A stretch of 64,000 nt of DNA, from NCBI RefSeq assembly GCF_000003195.3, contig NC_012872.2, forward strand, positions 22,158,066 through 22,222,065, read 5' to 3'. Shown here piece after piece: positions 11,049-22,929 of this stretch (the stretch's first letter is position 1; the number at the start of each line of letters is the position of its first letter). The translations under genes and the position numbers were made by a program. The notes under the pieces are model-generated. The model was not told the DNA's origin and did not search any database. It worked only from the letters and a program-made list of their open reading frames with translations. Origin of the DNA: Sorghum bicolor (taxonomy: Eukaryota; Streptophyta; Magnoliopsida; Poales; Poaceae).

Positions 11049-12488
11049 GATCTGCAACATTCAAATCTATATGTATCTAGCACATCTTAATTTCACCTCG
11101 CCTAATGAACTCTCGAATGAGGTGAAACTTCCACAGCACATGTTTGTTCTTCTGGTCATTCCTAGGATCCTTAGCCTATGCAATCGCCCCATTGTTGTCA
11201 CAATGTAGATTCAATGGACTCGATGCATTCGGAAACACACCGAGCTCAATGAGGAACCTCCTCATCCAAACACCTTCCTTCGCAGTTTCAGAAGCTGCGA
11301 TGTACTCGGCCTCTGTTGTAGAATTGGTCACTGTCGCTTGCTTGGAACTTTTCCAGGTTACTGCACCACCATTTATTGTGAACACAAAACCTGATTGAGA
11401 TTGTGAATCATCTGTATTAGTTTGGAAGCTAGCATCGGTGTAACCATTTACAACGAGCTCCACCTCACCTCCATAGATTAGGAACACATCTTTAGTCCTT
11501 CTCAAGTACTTAAGAATGGTTTTAACAAGTGTCCAGTGACTTTCACCTAGATTATTCTAGTACCTGCTCAGAACACTTAGAGCATATGAGACATCTGGGC
11601 GAGTACATATCATGGCATACATGATGGAACAAATTGCTAAAGCATATGAAACTTTACTCATGCGTTTGCGCTCTTCATCTGATGAAGGACACTGCTTATC
11701 ACTAAAACGCATACCATGTGGCATAGGCAAGAATCCTCTCTTAGATTGTTCCATGTTGAACCATTTCAAAACCTTATCTATATATGTATCTTGGCTTAAT
11801 CCTATTAGCCTTTTGGACCTATCTCTATAGATCTTAATGCCCAAAATGTATGTTGCTTCTCCTAAATCCTTCATAGAAAAACTATTATTCAGTGAAGTCT
11901 TTACTGATTGCAACATTGGAATGTAATTCCCAATCAATAATATGTCATCCACATATAAGATTAGAAATACAACAGTGCTCCCACTTTCCTTCTTGTAAAC
12001 ACAAAGTTCTTCTTCATTCTGACGAAAGCCAAAATTTTTGACCACTTCATCAAAATGAATATTCCAACTCCGAGATGCTTGCTTTAATCCATAAATGGAT
12101 TTCTTAAGCTTGCATATTTTTCTAGCATTATTAGGATCAACAAAACCTTTGGGCTGTATCATATACACGTCCTCTTCCAAATTTCCATTTGGAAAGGTTG
12201 TTTTAACATCCATCTGCCATACCTCATAATCAAAATATGCAGCAATTGCTAGAATGATCCGGATAGATTTAAGCATCACTACTAGCGAGAAAGTCTCATC
12301 ATAGTCAATTCCTTGAACTTTCCTAAAACCTTTTGCGACAAGTCGAGCTTTATAGATGTGAACATTTCTATTCATCTCCCTTTTCTTTTTATAGATCCAT
12401 TTACACACTTTGGGTCTAACCCCATTAGGCGGATCAACCAAGTTCCAAACATGATTGTCTCCAATGGAATCTATCTCGGATCTCATGG
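11049..12488 (-). pseudogene. Inverted RT-RNase H block of copia element E
   Basis: On the minus strand an open frame from 12486 begins MRSEIDSIGDNHVWNL and gives copia RT with WQMDVKTTFPNGNL, SIYGLKQASRSW and the catalytic YVDDILLIG. After a stop at about 11557 the RNase H domain follows (GYTDASFQTN, TTEAEYIAAS, CDNNGAIA) with a stop at about 11175, ending in a decayed NVAD at about 11049. The block lies between KETLGYY (plus) and GKLFVTQNG (plus), parts of E that are normally contiguous. The same block is missing from its normal place at about 12760. It is therefore most likely E's own RT-RNase H, moved and inverted. Confidence 0.8.
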
Positions 12489-12826
12489 TATAACCAGATA
12501 GAGGGAAACTGTTTGTTACTCAAAATGGTGTTTTCTTAGAGAAAGAGTTTCTCAAAAGGGAGAAAAATAGAAAGAAGGTTTATCAAGATGAACCAGTTGG
12601 GAATGACTCTACGAGCGATGATAACGTAGCAGAACAAGTTGAGACGCCTGTGGTAGTAGAAACACCACCACAACCATGAAGATCAGCATGACTTCGCGAT
12701 TTGCAGGGGGAATTGTTATTGTTAGACGATGACGAACCTGCAAATTATGCAGAAGCAAAGGCTCTTCCATAGCCTAAGCATGAGGCATACTTGAGGTTTA
12801 TGGGTATTAGATATCTTAGAGATTAA
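12489..12826 (+). pseudogene. Integrase tail and linker joined to the Pol C-terminus of E
   Basis: After a one-base frame problem near 12494 the frame reads GKLFVTQNGVFLEKEFL, a conserved post-integrase segment, then an acidic linker with VAEQVETPVVVETPP and, after two stops, LLLLDDDEPANYAEA. This is followed directly by the Pol C-terminal tail KHEAYLRFMG and a TAA at 12824. RT and RNase H, which should lie between EPANYAEA and the tail, are absent. A purine-rich CAAGTGGGAGA follows as polypurine tract. Confidence 0.75.
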
Positions 12827-12846
12827 CTCTAGTGCAAGTGGGAGAC

Positions 12847-13573
12847 TATTGGGAATATGACCTAGAGGTAATCACAGAGATGATGATATTACGATTGTAT
12901 CCATGACATATATTATGAGTTCAGTGAATACCCATTATAGACAAACTTGTATTGATTAACAATTATGTGAATTGTTTGTGAAACTCTTTTACTTGTATGG
13001 TTATTCTAAAGTTGTCCTTGATCAGAGTTCGTGTGAGGATACACATGAACATTAGATTAGCACATGTATTAGTTGATGACTTTGTTTCGCAAGTCATAGA
13101 CATAGAGATGTCAAACTAATAATGTGGACACATGTATGACATGGCGCTGGACTGACCCAACATGAGATGTTCTTATTATCTCTTTATACATAATGTATGT
13201 TATGTCCTTAGACCTGAGATTGTTGTATGTTCTCAAGATGTGAAACGACCTACTTAGGGACTATTAAACGCTACTCCGTTACAGTTTAGTTATAAAGGTG
13301 GTCTTTGGGTTTGTTGGGGAACATGCTGTGAGACATAGATGATCAAAATGAAACTTGCCCCTCTCTAAGTGAGAGCGATATCACTGGATCACTCAAGTGG
13401 TTGGATCAACAAATGCATAGCCGTGCTTGGGTTATGTGTTAACCCACGAGTTGGACCAAATATCATGTGGCAAGGGAATAACATGTATATGTATGTAGTG
13501 GTTCATCAGATATGATCTTTGCGTACATATAGGAGTTGTCACGCCTTGCTAGAGGCCGCTATCAACTATTGGG
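12847..13573 (+). repeat. 3' LTR of copia E, first part
   Basis: The LTR begins TATTGGGAATATGACC, close to the canonical TGTTGGGAATATG start of Angela-type LTRs, right after the polypurine tract. It is interrupted at 13573 by element A1 and resumes at 20570. The bases TTGGG before A1 and CTGGG after it are the likely target-site duplication with one mismatch. Confidence 0.75.
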
Positions 13574-14804
13574 TCTTGATATTTGGTAACGCAATGAGGA
13601 AATGATCCGCAAGTGCACGGATATCGGTGAGCATTTCACCCGTGAGGTTATCCAGAGTTATTGTATTTATATTTTTACCACTGGGAGAAAGGGTGCATCT
13701 GACTAACCAAATATATTGCTACTATCCCTTTAGGCTACAAAGAATGTTTCTCGATGTGTTTGATATATAGAGAAGACTGCAACTGTAGTCTCGTTCTAAC
13801 CTTGGTAAGGATGATCTACTGTTCTATTGGTGAAGCTTACGGAATCTAGACACCACAAAGGATGTTCGACCCGCACCTATAAACCCTACCCGTCCTGCTA
13901 ACAAGATATGAGATGCAAAGGTAACTCGGAAATGTCACGTTCCTCGCTACTACCATGGTCCAGCTAGTCAGGGGATATCTATGAGTACCCTAGCCTAAAC
14001 CCCACGTTTATGCTAGCAATGATTACTCTAATACTCAACCAGAAGAGATTAAAGTAAACTCATAAACCAAAGAACAATAAAATAAGAACTTACTAGAATT
14101 AGAAGTCGAATTACTGAAGAATCCTAAGAGCAAGCCTCGGGTTAGAAGACTTGATCCCGCAAGTACAACCTCGGAGTAGACACCGACAGGCCGGGCTTCC
14201 TCCGATCTACACCTCCACTTTATATCTTTCAATCTAGTAGAAACTAGAAGATCTATTTCTACTCACATTGGTTGCTAAGCCTAAAAAGAAATTTTATCTA
14301 GAGGAGAGGTATTCCTTTGAGGGCACCTCTCAACTCTATGATGAACTTCGTCTCCCCAGGGGCTAGGGGGTCTGGTTTTATAGTCCCCTAAAGTGAACGT
14401 GAGCCGTTGGATCAAACCGATATTGATTGAACTGTTATCTTTGATCCTTTAGGTCGATGGAGATTAGTCCCGAAAGAGAGTCTTGATCCAACTCTGCAGG
14501 GGGGCGGGCGCCCAGGTCAACTGGGCGGGCGCCCAGGGCCTAGCTCCGTTCGGCCTCCGCTTCCTTCCCGTGGCTTCCAGAGTCTTCTAGATGATAGAAA
14601 ATTGTGTGGTGCGTTGATATCTCTATGTAATCCCGACATGTGGGCCTTTCTTCCTTATTTCCTGATAACCCCCTGCTGAAATAGACAAACACCAAAACTC
14701 ATGGAATTATGTCAGATAAAACACTAAGTCTGGTTGTTGGTTGCATTTGGATCCTTTTCTTTATTTATTTGATGATTATATTTGGTACTTAAGGACCATC
14801 AACA
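13574..14804 (-). repeat. 3' LTR of A1
   Basis: On the plus strand it runs from TCTTGATATTTGG to ATCAACA, the reverse of an A LTR with one changed base in the terminal TGTTGA. It includes two GGGCGGGCGCCC words at about 14500-14540. A TATA element is not conserved clearly. The polypurine tract (plus ACTCCACCAAGCTTACC) adjoins its right side. Confidence 0.85.
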
Positions 14805-16231
14805 ACTCCACCAAGCTTACCTCTTGCTCGTCCTTGAGCAAGGATGGACTTAAGAGTTTCTGCAGTGGTTTCATGCCTTAAAAGTAAGATCTCATCTCTG
14901 AGTTAGAGTAAACTTGTTTAAACTTAAAACTTACTCATTTTACCTTTCACCATGGGGCTTGTAACTGTCACTTGTGTCTTGAGTAGTTAAATGATAGAAC
15001 GGTCAAGTCAAGCGCCATGTCTCTTGTTCTTTGATCAACTATAGCTCTAGAGTTTTTGTAGATTTTCAAATAAAACTCAGAGATTCCTTGTTTGACTCTC
15101 TCAGATCTCTCTTTTGTGGTATTTCTGGATCCTTACCAAGGCAGTGATGATATACGCCTTCTCTCAAAGTATGTAGTATTTTTGGTATGAGGCATAGTGA
15201 TATTGCCTTCTCTCTCACCCTACGCTAATAAGGTTTTGATATCTGGAGCTCATAGGTGGGAGAAAGATAATACATACTTACAAGACATTTATTGCATAGT
15301 CAAACCATGGATCCAGAGAAACAAGTCAATAAGTCAAATCAAGATGTGCATGTGTGGCGAGTGAATGGTGTATGGTGATGATGGTGATAACAATGGTGAA
15401 AATCTAATTCTACTTTTGCTCTTTTAAGGGGATACATACCTTTCTTGCACTTTGAAGCTTTTTGAGGAGAATGAGATGCTCTATATTTTCTTTTTTCTTT
15501 CCTCTTAGGTGGGTATCTTGTACCCCTAATTCTACTGTCAGACACTTGTCCATTTTTACCTCTCGTCTCACTCTTTCTTTTCTTTCGAGGTTCCGGGCAC
15601 TTGCCCCTTTTTATTTCCTCGTATTTATCCTCTTTTTTTTTCTTTTTTTAGAGCACTCATCTCCTAAAATAGTGTAGCAAGTGGTAGTAACCAAAATAAC
15701 TGGAGCATTTATTTCACAGGGAATAACAGGGATAGGAAAATATTTTTGGCTATTCTCTCCCGGATTAGGAGTAGAATAATTTTTGGTGAATCTGGAGATG
15801 GAAATGAGTGGATGTATGTGGATGCGTACTTCCAGAATAGAAGGAGCATGTATGAGTGAACGTGCAAGTGAGTCTTGATTTAACCACATGACAAGCTCCT
15901 AAGGGTCTACACAGCTTGACCACACTCAATGCTCATAAGCAGTAAAAAGTAAATGTGTGGCTCAAAGTCTAGCAAGCATGTATATATGGCTGTGGTAGGA
16001 ATTTAAACTCTCATCATACAGGAACTCATCATGTATTATTTTAAATATTTTCAAAGATAAAATTCTTACATGGGGCTTTTTAACATTTTTATTTGCTTTT
16101 CGAGATGATATGAACCTGATTAACTAAGCAAACTATTTTAAATAGTTGAAAGAAAAAGGATAACTACCAAGTTTACCTCTTGGCAAGGCGTTCGGTGTTT
16201 TTAAGTCCTCCGAACGGGACTTTCCGTTTTC
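14805..16231 (-). other. 3' noncoding internal region of A1
   Basis: This region matches the 3' noncoding parts of A2 (31.7-32.98 kb) and A3 (59.6-60.8 kb), including short pyrimidine runs near 15480-15650. Compared with those copies about 0.8 kb is deleted near 16060. I see no coding sequence; the small frames here are not shared between copies. Confidence 0.6.
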
Positions 16232-16740
16232 TCAGTCGTCCTGGGATTCGCTGGATGGCGTAGTCGGTGGTTCCGGCGGCGCCTCCTCTTCGTGTATAAC
16301 TATCTTCTTTCTCCACACCTGACTCGGTGCTACGGTCTCCTCAGGACAGTTCTGTTTAAGCTGTATGTCTTCAGACCTTATCACTTCTCCTTCGTAGTCT
16401 ACCCATCCGTCCTTGATGATTTGCCTCCTATGGTTTTGGCTGAGTCGTCTTCTTCTTGTCCTGACCTGCTTAGAGTCTTCAACTATATAGTTAAGGTCAG
16501 TAAAATAGCGGCGTACCATCTCAGAGGGGAAGTGCATGTGGCGTCTTCTCCCATATCAATGACCTGAAAATCATCTGGAGCTGAATATATATTGATTGTA
16601 GGGGCATGGTTCCATGTAGGAGCTGATAAGTGACTGCGGCCATTATGTTGTCATAAGATCCGGTGTCGTAGAGTGTCTTCTGAAAAGAGTATCCATTGAT
16701 TGTGCACACGATGCTTGGAACACCAAGGTCGTCCTTCTAA
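16232..16740 (-). pseudogene. A-family aspartic protease (second-type domain) of A1
   Basis: The minus strand reads NGYSFQKTLYDTGSYDNIMAAV with the DTGS active site at about 16660, then a frame change, then YFTDLNYIVEDSKQVRTRRR and an acidic tail ending SSSESQDD at 16232. The A2 and A3 copies have the same two-frame structure. The flap/substrate segment with ILGRQF present in A2 is deleted here near 16530. The protease would process Gag but is broken in this copy. Confidence 0.65.
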
Positions 16741-18344
16741 ATCAGGAAAGGTGACTTGAGTCGACGATCTTGACCTCCTCCGACAAGGATCCAATGTTTT
16801 AAGTCTTCTGGTCAAGACTTCTCACCGTATTCATCCTTTAGGTGCATCATTTAATTAGGTGTGGGTCTTGACACCTGCACCTCTTGATACAGTGTCACCC
16901 ATGTTCTTTGTTTGCCCATCAGTTCGACGTGCGGTGTTGGCAATATCCTGCTCAGTGTGTTTGTGCTCGTAGATCCAGGTCCTTCACTTGGTGGAGTCTG
17001 GGAGTTGTAAAACTCCTCCATGTTTTGCTTGAAGTGTACCTGTTCATAGAGACAAGGCAGAGATCAAGTGCATGGGCCCTGTTGGTGGAAAACACAAATA
17101 GAACCAAAAGTGTATTTGTTCTTCTCTAACCTTAAGCATAGTGAGCAAGACAAAGTTGATGGATAATAAGATTATGAGTGTAGCATTTAAAACATTTGTC
17201 AGATCAGATCGCTCGACCTTATGGAAAGATAATCTATCTATATTTATGTTTCTTTTTCTTTATATCTTCCCAAAGATTGAATATGCAACATTTTAGCTTA
17301 TATGATTAGGAGTGTGGGATCACGAAGGTAGTACTAAGAACAAAGATTAAAGAACTAAACATGTTGAATTAATTGGGTTGGTTAATTTGGAGCTACAAAT
17401 CATACATGTTTGTCTCTTTTATTCATGTGTATGCCAGAACCAAGGAGAAGCTTATAAAAGTGATAGTCAAGTACCTTAAGATGTTACCTTAATTAAAGAG
17501 TGATGGTACCATCTCACCTTGTGGAAGCTTCCCACTTGTAGCGGTTGTGCGTCGTGTTTGTGGCACCCTCCATGGATCATCTCTTTATGATGAATGAGTT
17601 ATGTCTTCCTTGTGCAAATCATCAAATTTCGTGTGTCTCCTTTATCTCCAATGTGAGTTTGTATCTCAGGACTTCCCAGGTTGATATTGAAAGTTTTCCT
17701 GCAGGAGTTAGCCTCGACGAAATATACCAATGCCTACTCAAGCAGTTTTTAGTTCAGTAACCAAACTAGACTCTATGTCTAATCAGATTAAGGAAGGCTA
17801 TTTAACCTAAGCACCACGCTTAATTTAAATGCCAATGGAAGTATGTCCAGTACTTCCAAACCAACACTTACTTAAGATAAACATAGGTAGCATGATGGCA
17901 TTTATAGAGATCTACTCAAGTGGAGTAGTGTGACTAGTATTTAACAAATCAAGCATGTTTCAAAGGTAGGGACAACCAACATAGCAACTTGGCAAAGGAT
18001 TTTTTCATATGAAGTACTCCCCCAAGCTTGAATTTTGCAAAATTCAAGATTGGATGAATTTAATTCAATGTTGCATGATGATTGGTTGGACATACCGTGT
18101 GCTTGTCATTCATCCGATCTTCTTGCTCCAATCCTGGAAAGGTTAGTGATCAGAATACCCGAAGGAATATTTCTGCAATTATCTTTATATGCTCAACACA
18201 CAAGGTAATGTTGCAAGTAATTAGAAGTTCATGTTACGATCTGATAAGTGCTTGTTTTAGGACACTAAGCTTGTCCTTGGGAAACCATCAATTTATGTCG
18301 GCGAAGTGGTTTCCCCTCCAACGCTGACCTATATCAAGATCAAC
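16741..18344 (-). other. Central noncoding region of A1
   Basis: Apart from an unrelated stretch at about 16760-16930, where A2 and A3 have the first protease domain, this matches the central noncoding part of A2 and A3. It contains a perfect 22-bp palindrome at 18027-18048, next to CTCCCCCAAGC, the complement of a polypurine-like GCTTGGGGGAG. No gene is supported. Confidence 0.6.
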
Positions 18345-19286
18345 TCAACAAGATCTGCAATATTTATTATAGACATATGCATCGACAACCGCCATTTTAA
18401 AGTTTTTATAAATAGAAAGGAAGAGGGGGTTTGAGATCTTAAATGTGGTGATGTTGGAGAGACCAATAGATTGGGGAGATGTTTCATATGAGCAAGGACT
18501 TGATGAGGTATTTATGAAATAATTTCCATGCTCACTGTTGTTTCTCTCATTCTCAAACTCCAAGGATGATTCTTCATGAATGCTTAAAATTCCTCTAGGA
18601 TTGTCTCTCAAGTTTGTTTTATCTATCCATTAAATGGTGATAGCATATGGATTTTTAATGCCCTCTAGCCATTGATGTTGCTCTTCTCGATCCTCCTTAT
18701 GGTCTTGGTGACTCTTATGTATGGGATGTCTAGAGAGATTCATAGGATTATCGGGAGGTTCAAGAGAAAGAGCATAGTAGAAATTATTAAGCTCAAGGAT
18801 GGGATGGATAGCCGAATCATGGGATTGAAATGTTTGGAAATTGGCCATAGAAACTTCCTTTCCTCGTCTAGGTGATGATTCCTTCTCTATCTCTAGGATA
18901 TTTTTATGAAGACTAGTACAAGAAGGATGTACACAAATGAAGACATACCTTCCTTTACTAATAGATAAAGAAAGAAAGACTCTACCAAAGGTTATATGAT
19001 TAAGACCAATGTGAAAATATCGAGAAAAAACATGGTCTTGTAGGGCTAGGTTTAAACCAGAATTTATAGAAAGATTAACAGATTCCCTAGGTGTAGCTAA
19101 AAGTGCATTATCTTCTTGATTAAAAGATAGGACCTTAGCTATAGAAAAGGGTTGGTTTTGACCTATTGCAATCAACTCTGGACACAGATCATAATTAGGG
19201 GCAGGACTTGTTGACTCCCATGGTCTATGGCTGGTCTCCGAAGGTGCAAAGAATTCAACAATAGGTATGAAATTTGAGTTATCCAT
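18345..19286 (-). pseudogene. A-family 308-aa ORF of unknown function, one stop (A1)
   Basis: The frame starts ATG at 19286 (MDNSNFIPIVEFFAPSE) shortly after the primer site, in the position of gag. A TAA at 18630 divides it; the frame then continues to 18345 and ends NKYCRSC. The protein matches the intact A2 ORF (27367-28293) along its whole length. I do not recognise a domain: no zinc knuckle, protease or RT motif. It is rich in S, N, H and has many charged residues. Conservation between copies argues that it was a real gene in the family. Confidence 0.6.
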
Positions 19287-19379
19287 AAAGATAAAAATAA
19301 AAAGATAAAAGAATAAAAGTACAAAAGTATAATACAAGATAATAGCAAGACTTAAAGTTATCTCAGCAAACCGTCTTTC

Positions 19380-19397
19380 TCCCCGGCAACGGCGCCA
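19380..19397 (-). promoter_or_regulatory. tRNA-Asp primer binding site of A1
   Basis: On the minus strand this reads TGGCGCCGTTGCCGGGGA, complementary to the 3' end of plant tRNA-Asp including CCA. It lies 8 bp inside the 5' LTR. Athila-type gypsy elements commonly use this primer. Confidence 0.85.
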
Positions 19398-19405
19398 GAA
19401 ATGCT

Positions 19406-20569
19406 TGTTGATATTTGGTAACACAATCAGGAAATGATCCGCAAGCGCACGGATATCGGTGAGCATTTCACCCGGGAGGCTATCTAGAGTTATCGTATTT
19501 ATATTTTTACCACTGGGAGAAAGGGTGCATCTGACTAACCAAATCTATTGCTACTATCCCTTTAGGCTACAAAGAATGTTTCTCGATGTGAGTGATATAT
19601 AGAGAAGACTGCAACCGTAGTCTCGTTCTAACCTTGGTAAGGATGATCTACTATTCTATTGGGGAAGCTTACGGAATCTAGACACCACAATGGATGTTCG
19701 ACCCGCACCTATAAACCCTACCCGTCCTGCTAACAAGATATGGGATGCAACGGTTAGTCCGGGGATATCTATGAGTACCCTAGCCTAAACACCACGTTTA
19801 TGCTAGCAATGTTTACTCTAATACTCAACCGGAAGAGATTAAAGTAAACTCATAAACCAAAGAACAATAAAACAAGAACTTACTAGAATTAGAAGTCGAA
19901 TTACTAAAGAATCCTAGGAGCAAGCCTCGGGTTAGAAGACTTGATCCCCCAGGTACAACCTCGGAGTAGACACCGACAGGCCGGGGTTCCTCCGATCTAC
20001 ACCTCCACTCTATATCTCTCAATCTAGTAGAAACTAGAAGATATAATTCTACTCACATTGGATGCTAAGCCTAAAATAAATATTTATTTAGAGGAGAGGT
20101 TTTCCTTCGAGGGCTCCTCTCAACTCTATGATGAACTTGTCTCCTCCAGGGGGTAGGGGGTCTGGTTTTATAGTCCCCTCAGGTGAACCTGGGCCGTTGT
20201 ATCAAATCCTCCTTTAGGTCGGTGGAGAGTAATCCCCGAAGAGAGTCCTGTTTGGACTCCAAGTTAGGGCGGACGCCTAGGTCAACTGGGCGGGCGCCCA
20301 GTGCCTGGCCCCATTCGGCCTCCCGTTCGTTCTCGTGGCTTCTGGAGTCTTCTAGATGATAGAAAATTGCACGGCACATTAATATCTATATGTAATCCCG
20401 TCGTGTGGGCCTTTCTTCCATATTTCCTGATAACCCCCTGCAGAAATAGACAAACACCAAAACTCGTGGAATTCTGTCAGATAAAACCCTAAGTCTGGGT
20501 GTTGGTTGCATTTGGATCCTTTTCTTTATTTATTTGATGATTATATTTGGTACTTAAGGACCGTCAACA
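19406..20569 (-). repeat. 5' LTR of A1 (1164 bp)
   Basis: On the plus strand it starts TGTTGATATTTGG and ends CCGTCAACA, with a 6-bp terminal inverted repeat TGTTGA/TCAACA. Compared with the 3' LTR it lacks about 55 bp near 19753. Confidence 0.88.
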
Positions 20570-21191
20570 CTGGGCGAGTAGGAGTACTCGGCCCATGTCT
20601 ATGTGTACGGGAACCCCTTGGGTGGCACGCTTAAGGGGCTGGAAACCTAATTCGGGCTGGACCCAAATTAGACAAGGCTTAGGGTTTCTAATTAGTCCCC
20701 CGATTTGGGGCTGATTGGAGGATGCCTATATAAGAGAGGGAGGGGGCACGGCCAGGGTTAATCCCATGCCATTAGGCAGCCGCTGCCGTTCACCCACGCT
20801 TGTGCCTTTTTCTCTTCGCGGACCTAGTTGTCCAGAGGCGCAATGCTTCTTCCCTGCACATGTGGGATACCTCATAGGTGCTGCATCTAGAGGACAAGGA
20901 CAAACCGCGGGATAGGGATTAGTGTGGTGGACGACCATGCAACTGCACGACACTGCAACTACGCGCACAACTACAACAAGTCGCTTCCGCTGCATCTGCG
21001 CGTCTAGTGGGAATCCCGTAATCTATAACTTGCAGTTGGTCCTTATTTATGAGGTCGAACTTTTTGTTTCCTAGCTAGCGTAGCGTCCTCATAATCCATC
21101 ACCAGTATCTACTTATTGCTCCCTCCTAGATCTAGACTTCCAAGCCACCCTCGAGGTATATTTTATACACTGTGTTTTCAAATTCCTATAC
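20570..21191 (+). repeat. 3' LTR of copia E, second part
   Basis: This continues the LTR begun at 12847. It contains TATATAAG at 20727-20734 in a GC-rich promoter-like setting. The LTR's end is placed near 21191 because D-type gene sequence begins there; I cannot see a clean TG...CA end. Total LTR length would be about 1.35 kb. The small open frames are not genes. Confidence 0.55.
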
Positions 21192-21227
21192 CTCAGAATG
21201 CTTCTTACTAACTTTGATCAATTACAG

Positions 21228-22550
21228 GATTTTGCCAGCTTGACTCCTCCATTGGTAAACTATGATATCTGGTGTCTCAACGCAAGATTAGGCAATGATG
21301 CACCTTCATTGAGAGCTTTAATGAAGAAGCTAGTACTAAACCTGCCTAATGACCAGCCGATTGCTATATTGAAAAGAAAGCAACTAGCTGCTTCTCAAAA
21401 GAGAACTTCAAAGAAAACCAAAGTTGCATCTTCAAAACAACTCCAGTCCTTAGCCGATGTAGCCAATGCGGTAACCCTTTGCTAACCTTGAACTGCACAT
21501 TATACCCATGCACCAGCTAACTTTCTAATCTTTCTAGGATATGGTCCAACAATCTGCTGTTGAAAAGACATCTAAACTCCCCGATCCTCTAGATGATATA
21601 TCTTTCACTAGCAGCGATCATGATGCCAACCCTGACCAAGGCAATATTCTAGAAGTTTCTTCAGCTAGCCTTTCATATAACAGCTGATAGGATAAACCCC
21701 TTTACTTGTACTAACTTATTTTCCTGAATCTAGATCTTCGAATTCTTGAAGTTGCTTCATCGGCTATTCCTAGCTCAGCAATGGTCTCAATAGAACAGGT
21801 ATGCTAAATCATTCACCTTTATTTACTGATATCTTCTGATAAGCATTAATCCCTTTGTCTATTGCAGGAACAAGTCTCTTCACCTGATCTTCCTTTTGCT
21901 CTGGATGAATATATTGATGAAGAGTCAATCCTGATTTTAGAAGATACACCTCCAACCATATCTGATTCCATCAAAGCCCATCTACAGAGATTAGTGGATC
22001 ACCTAGAGCTAGATATTTCAATTTTGGTTCAAGACACAGGATCAATCAGAGAGATCTTTAACCAGATTAAAGATGACCTCCCTTCTTCTTCGAAAGAAAT
22101 AATCCAGCCGACTGCATTCTTGGAAGGTAATGGCCCCAAATTCCTTAATGCTCAATCCAGACTGGCAGCTTGAGAGGCTTAGAAAAACTCAGCTACTGCA
22201 GAAAGCCAATGCATCCAAGAAATCCTATCAGTCAAGAAAACCGTTGATCTGCTCAAAGAATCTCCCGCTGAAATCAACAAAGATGACAAAAGGACACAAT
22301 TTTTGGCTCAACTGAAGACTGTTGAAGATCAATTCTCCCGCTGAAGGAAGAGACTTTATCTCAGATCCCTGCATCTTTAGCCAATCAGAAGAAGAATATG
22401 GCAACTTTGAAGGTCAAATTTAACAAAATCAAGCAAGACAAGAATGCCAAAATTCCTAGGTCAGCTGAAGAAGATCAACAACAAATAGCCGAAATAGACA
22501 GCTTCTGGCTTTCAGATTTGAATTCCATTAAGTCTGCTCTGAATTTGTAA
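21228..22550 (+). pseudogene. D antisense gene 1, 3' exons (coiled-coil tail of a PMD-type gene)
   Basis: Exons with clear splice sites are visible: 21228-21470 (after TTACAG, before GTAACC; 81 codons in phase), 21538 to about 21685 (after TTTCTAG; the donor looks lost), 21734-21798 (after ATCTAG, before GTATGC) and 21868-22550 (after TTGCAG). The last exon has HLQRLVDHLELDISIL and NQIKDDLPSSSKEI, alignable with the C-terminal exon of B's antisense gene (39477-38800). A stop at 22171 and frameshifts follow. The plant-mobile-domain exons that should lie upstream are cut off by copia E. It is antisense to D. Confidence 0.65.
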
Positions 22551-22929
22551 CTTAAAAACTTTTCTGCACTTTATCTTGCAATTCTATAATCCTCAGCTAT
22601 TTATCTGAGTCTAGGCAGAGTAGAACCTCATCGACAAAAGTTAGCCGATCCATTACTTGATTTATCTGTAGTCACAGTTAAGCCGATCAGCTATTTTTGT
22701 CACCCATGTCCCTAAGACTGCGGAGACGTTTTAACTTTTAGCTGATCCACTTAGCCCACATTCTAAGGACTTCCTTTACGATAGCCAATCCAGCTCCTTT
22801 AGGGGATTAACTGCACGCCGCTTCAACTTTCACTTATCCCATTATAAATTATACCAATGCTCAAGGGGTAAGAATCACACAGTCATAATCGCATCTTCAT
22901 CCTTTCTATCTTCAAACCTCCTGCCCTTC
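22551..22929 (+). promoter_or_regulatory. Intergenic region with TATA box for D antisense gene 2
   Basis: Noncoding sequence follows the TAA at 22548. TATAAATTA at 22843-22851 lies about 78 bp before the B insertion. Joined across B it gives a pyrimidine-rich leader and then the ATG at 43348, an ordinary promoter and 5' UTR. I infer this is the promoter of the second antisense gene. CCGAT/ATCGG words occur as in the B family. Confidence 0.5.
22925..22929. repeat. Target-site duplication of B, left copy
   Basis: CCTTC directly precedes the 5' LTR of B and is repeated at 43314-43318 directly after the 3' LTR. The exact match defines B as one insertion 20.4 kb long, including its own insertion A2. 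Confidence 0.92.

Larger units (their letters stand above)
13574..20569 (-). mobile_element. A-type non-autonomous gypsy element A1, complete with both LTRs
   Basis: A1 is about 7.0 kb, on the minus strand, with LTRs at 13574-14804 (3') and 19406-20569 (5'), a tRNA-Asp primer site, the gag-position ORF, one protease domain and no RT, RNase H or integrase. It sits in the 3' LTR of copia E with a near-matching 5-bp target duplication (TTGGG/CTGGG). Compared with A2 it has lost about 0.8 kb near 16060 and the first protease domain near 16750-16900. It is the oldest-looking A copy: its LTRs differ by many substitutions and a deletion of about 55 bp in the 5' LTR. Confidence 0.85.
8691..21191 (+). 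mobile_element. Copia element E (Angela/Tork-like), rearranged and split by A1
   Basis: E runs from its leader (8691) through gag, protease and integrase, an inverted RT-RNase H block, the integrase-RT linker joined to the Pol tail, a polypurine tract (about 12833-12846) and a 3' LTR in two parts (12847-13573 and 20570 to about 21191). The minus-strand element A1 interrupts the LTR. The 5' LTR is missing; the A' LTR sits where it should be. Many frameshifts and stops show that E is dead. The right end at about 21191 is estimated from the change to D gene sequence. Confidence 0.75.

Noticed and set aside
18672..18875. Plus-strand frame opposite the A1 308-aa ORF
   Set aside because: It is the antisense shadow of a conserved frame.
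19380..19397. Possible tRNA gene fragment
   Set aside because: Only the 18 nt of the primer binding site match tRNA-Asp; no cloverleaf or promoter boxes follow.
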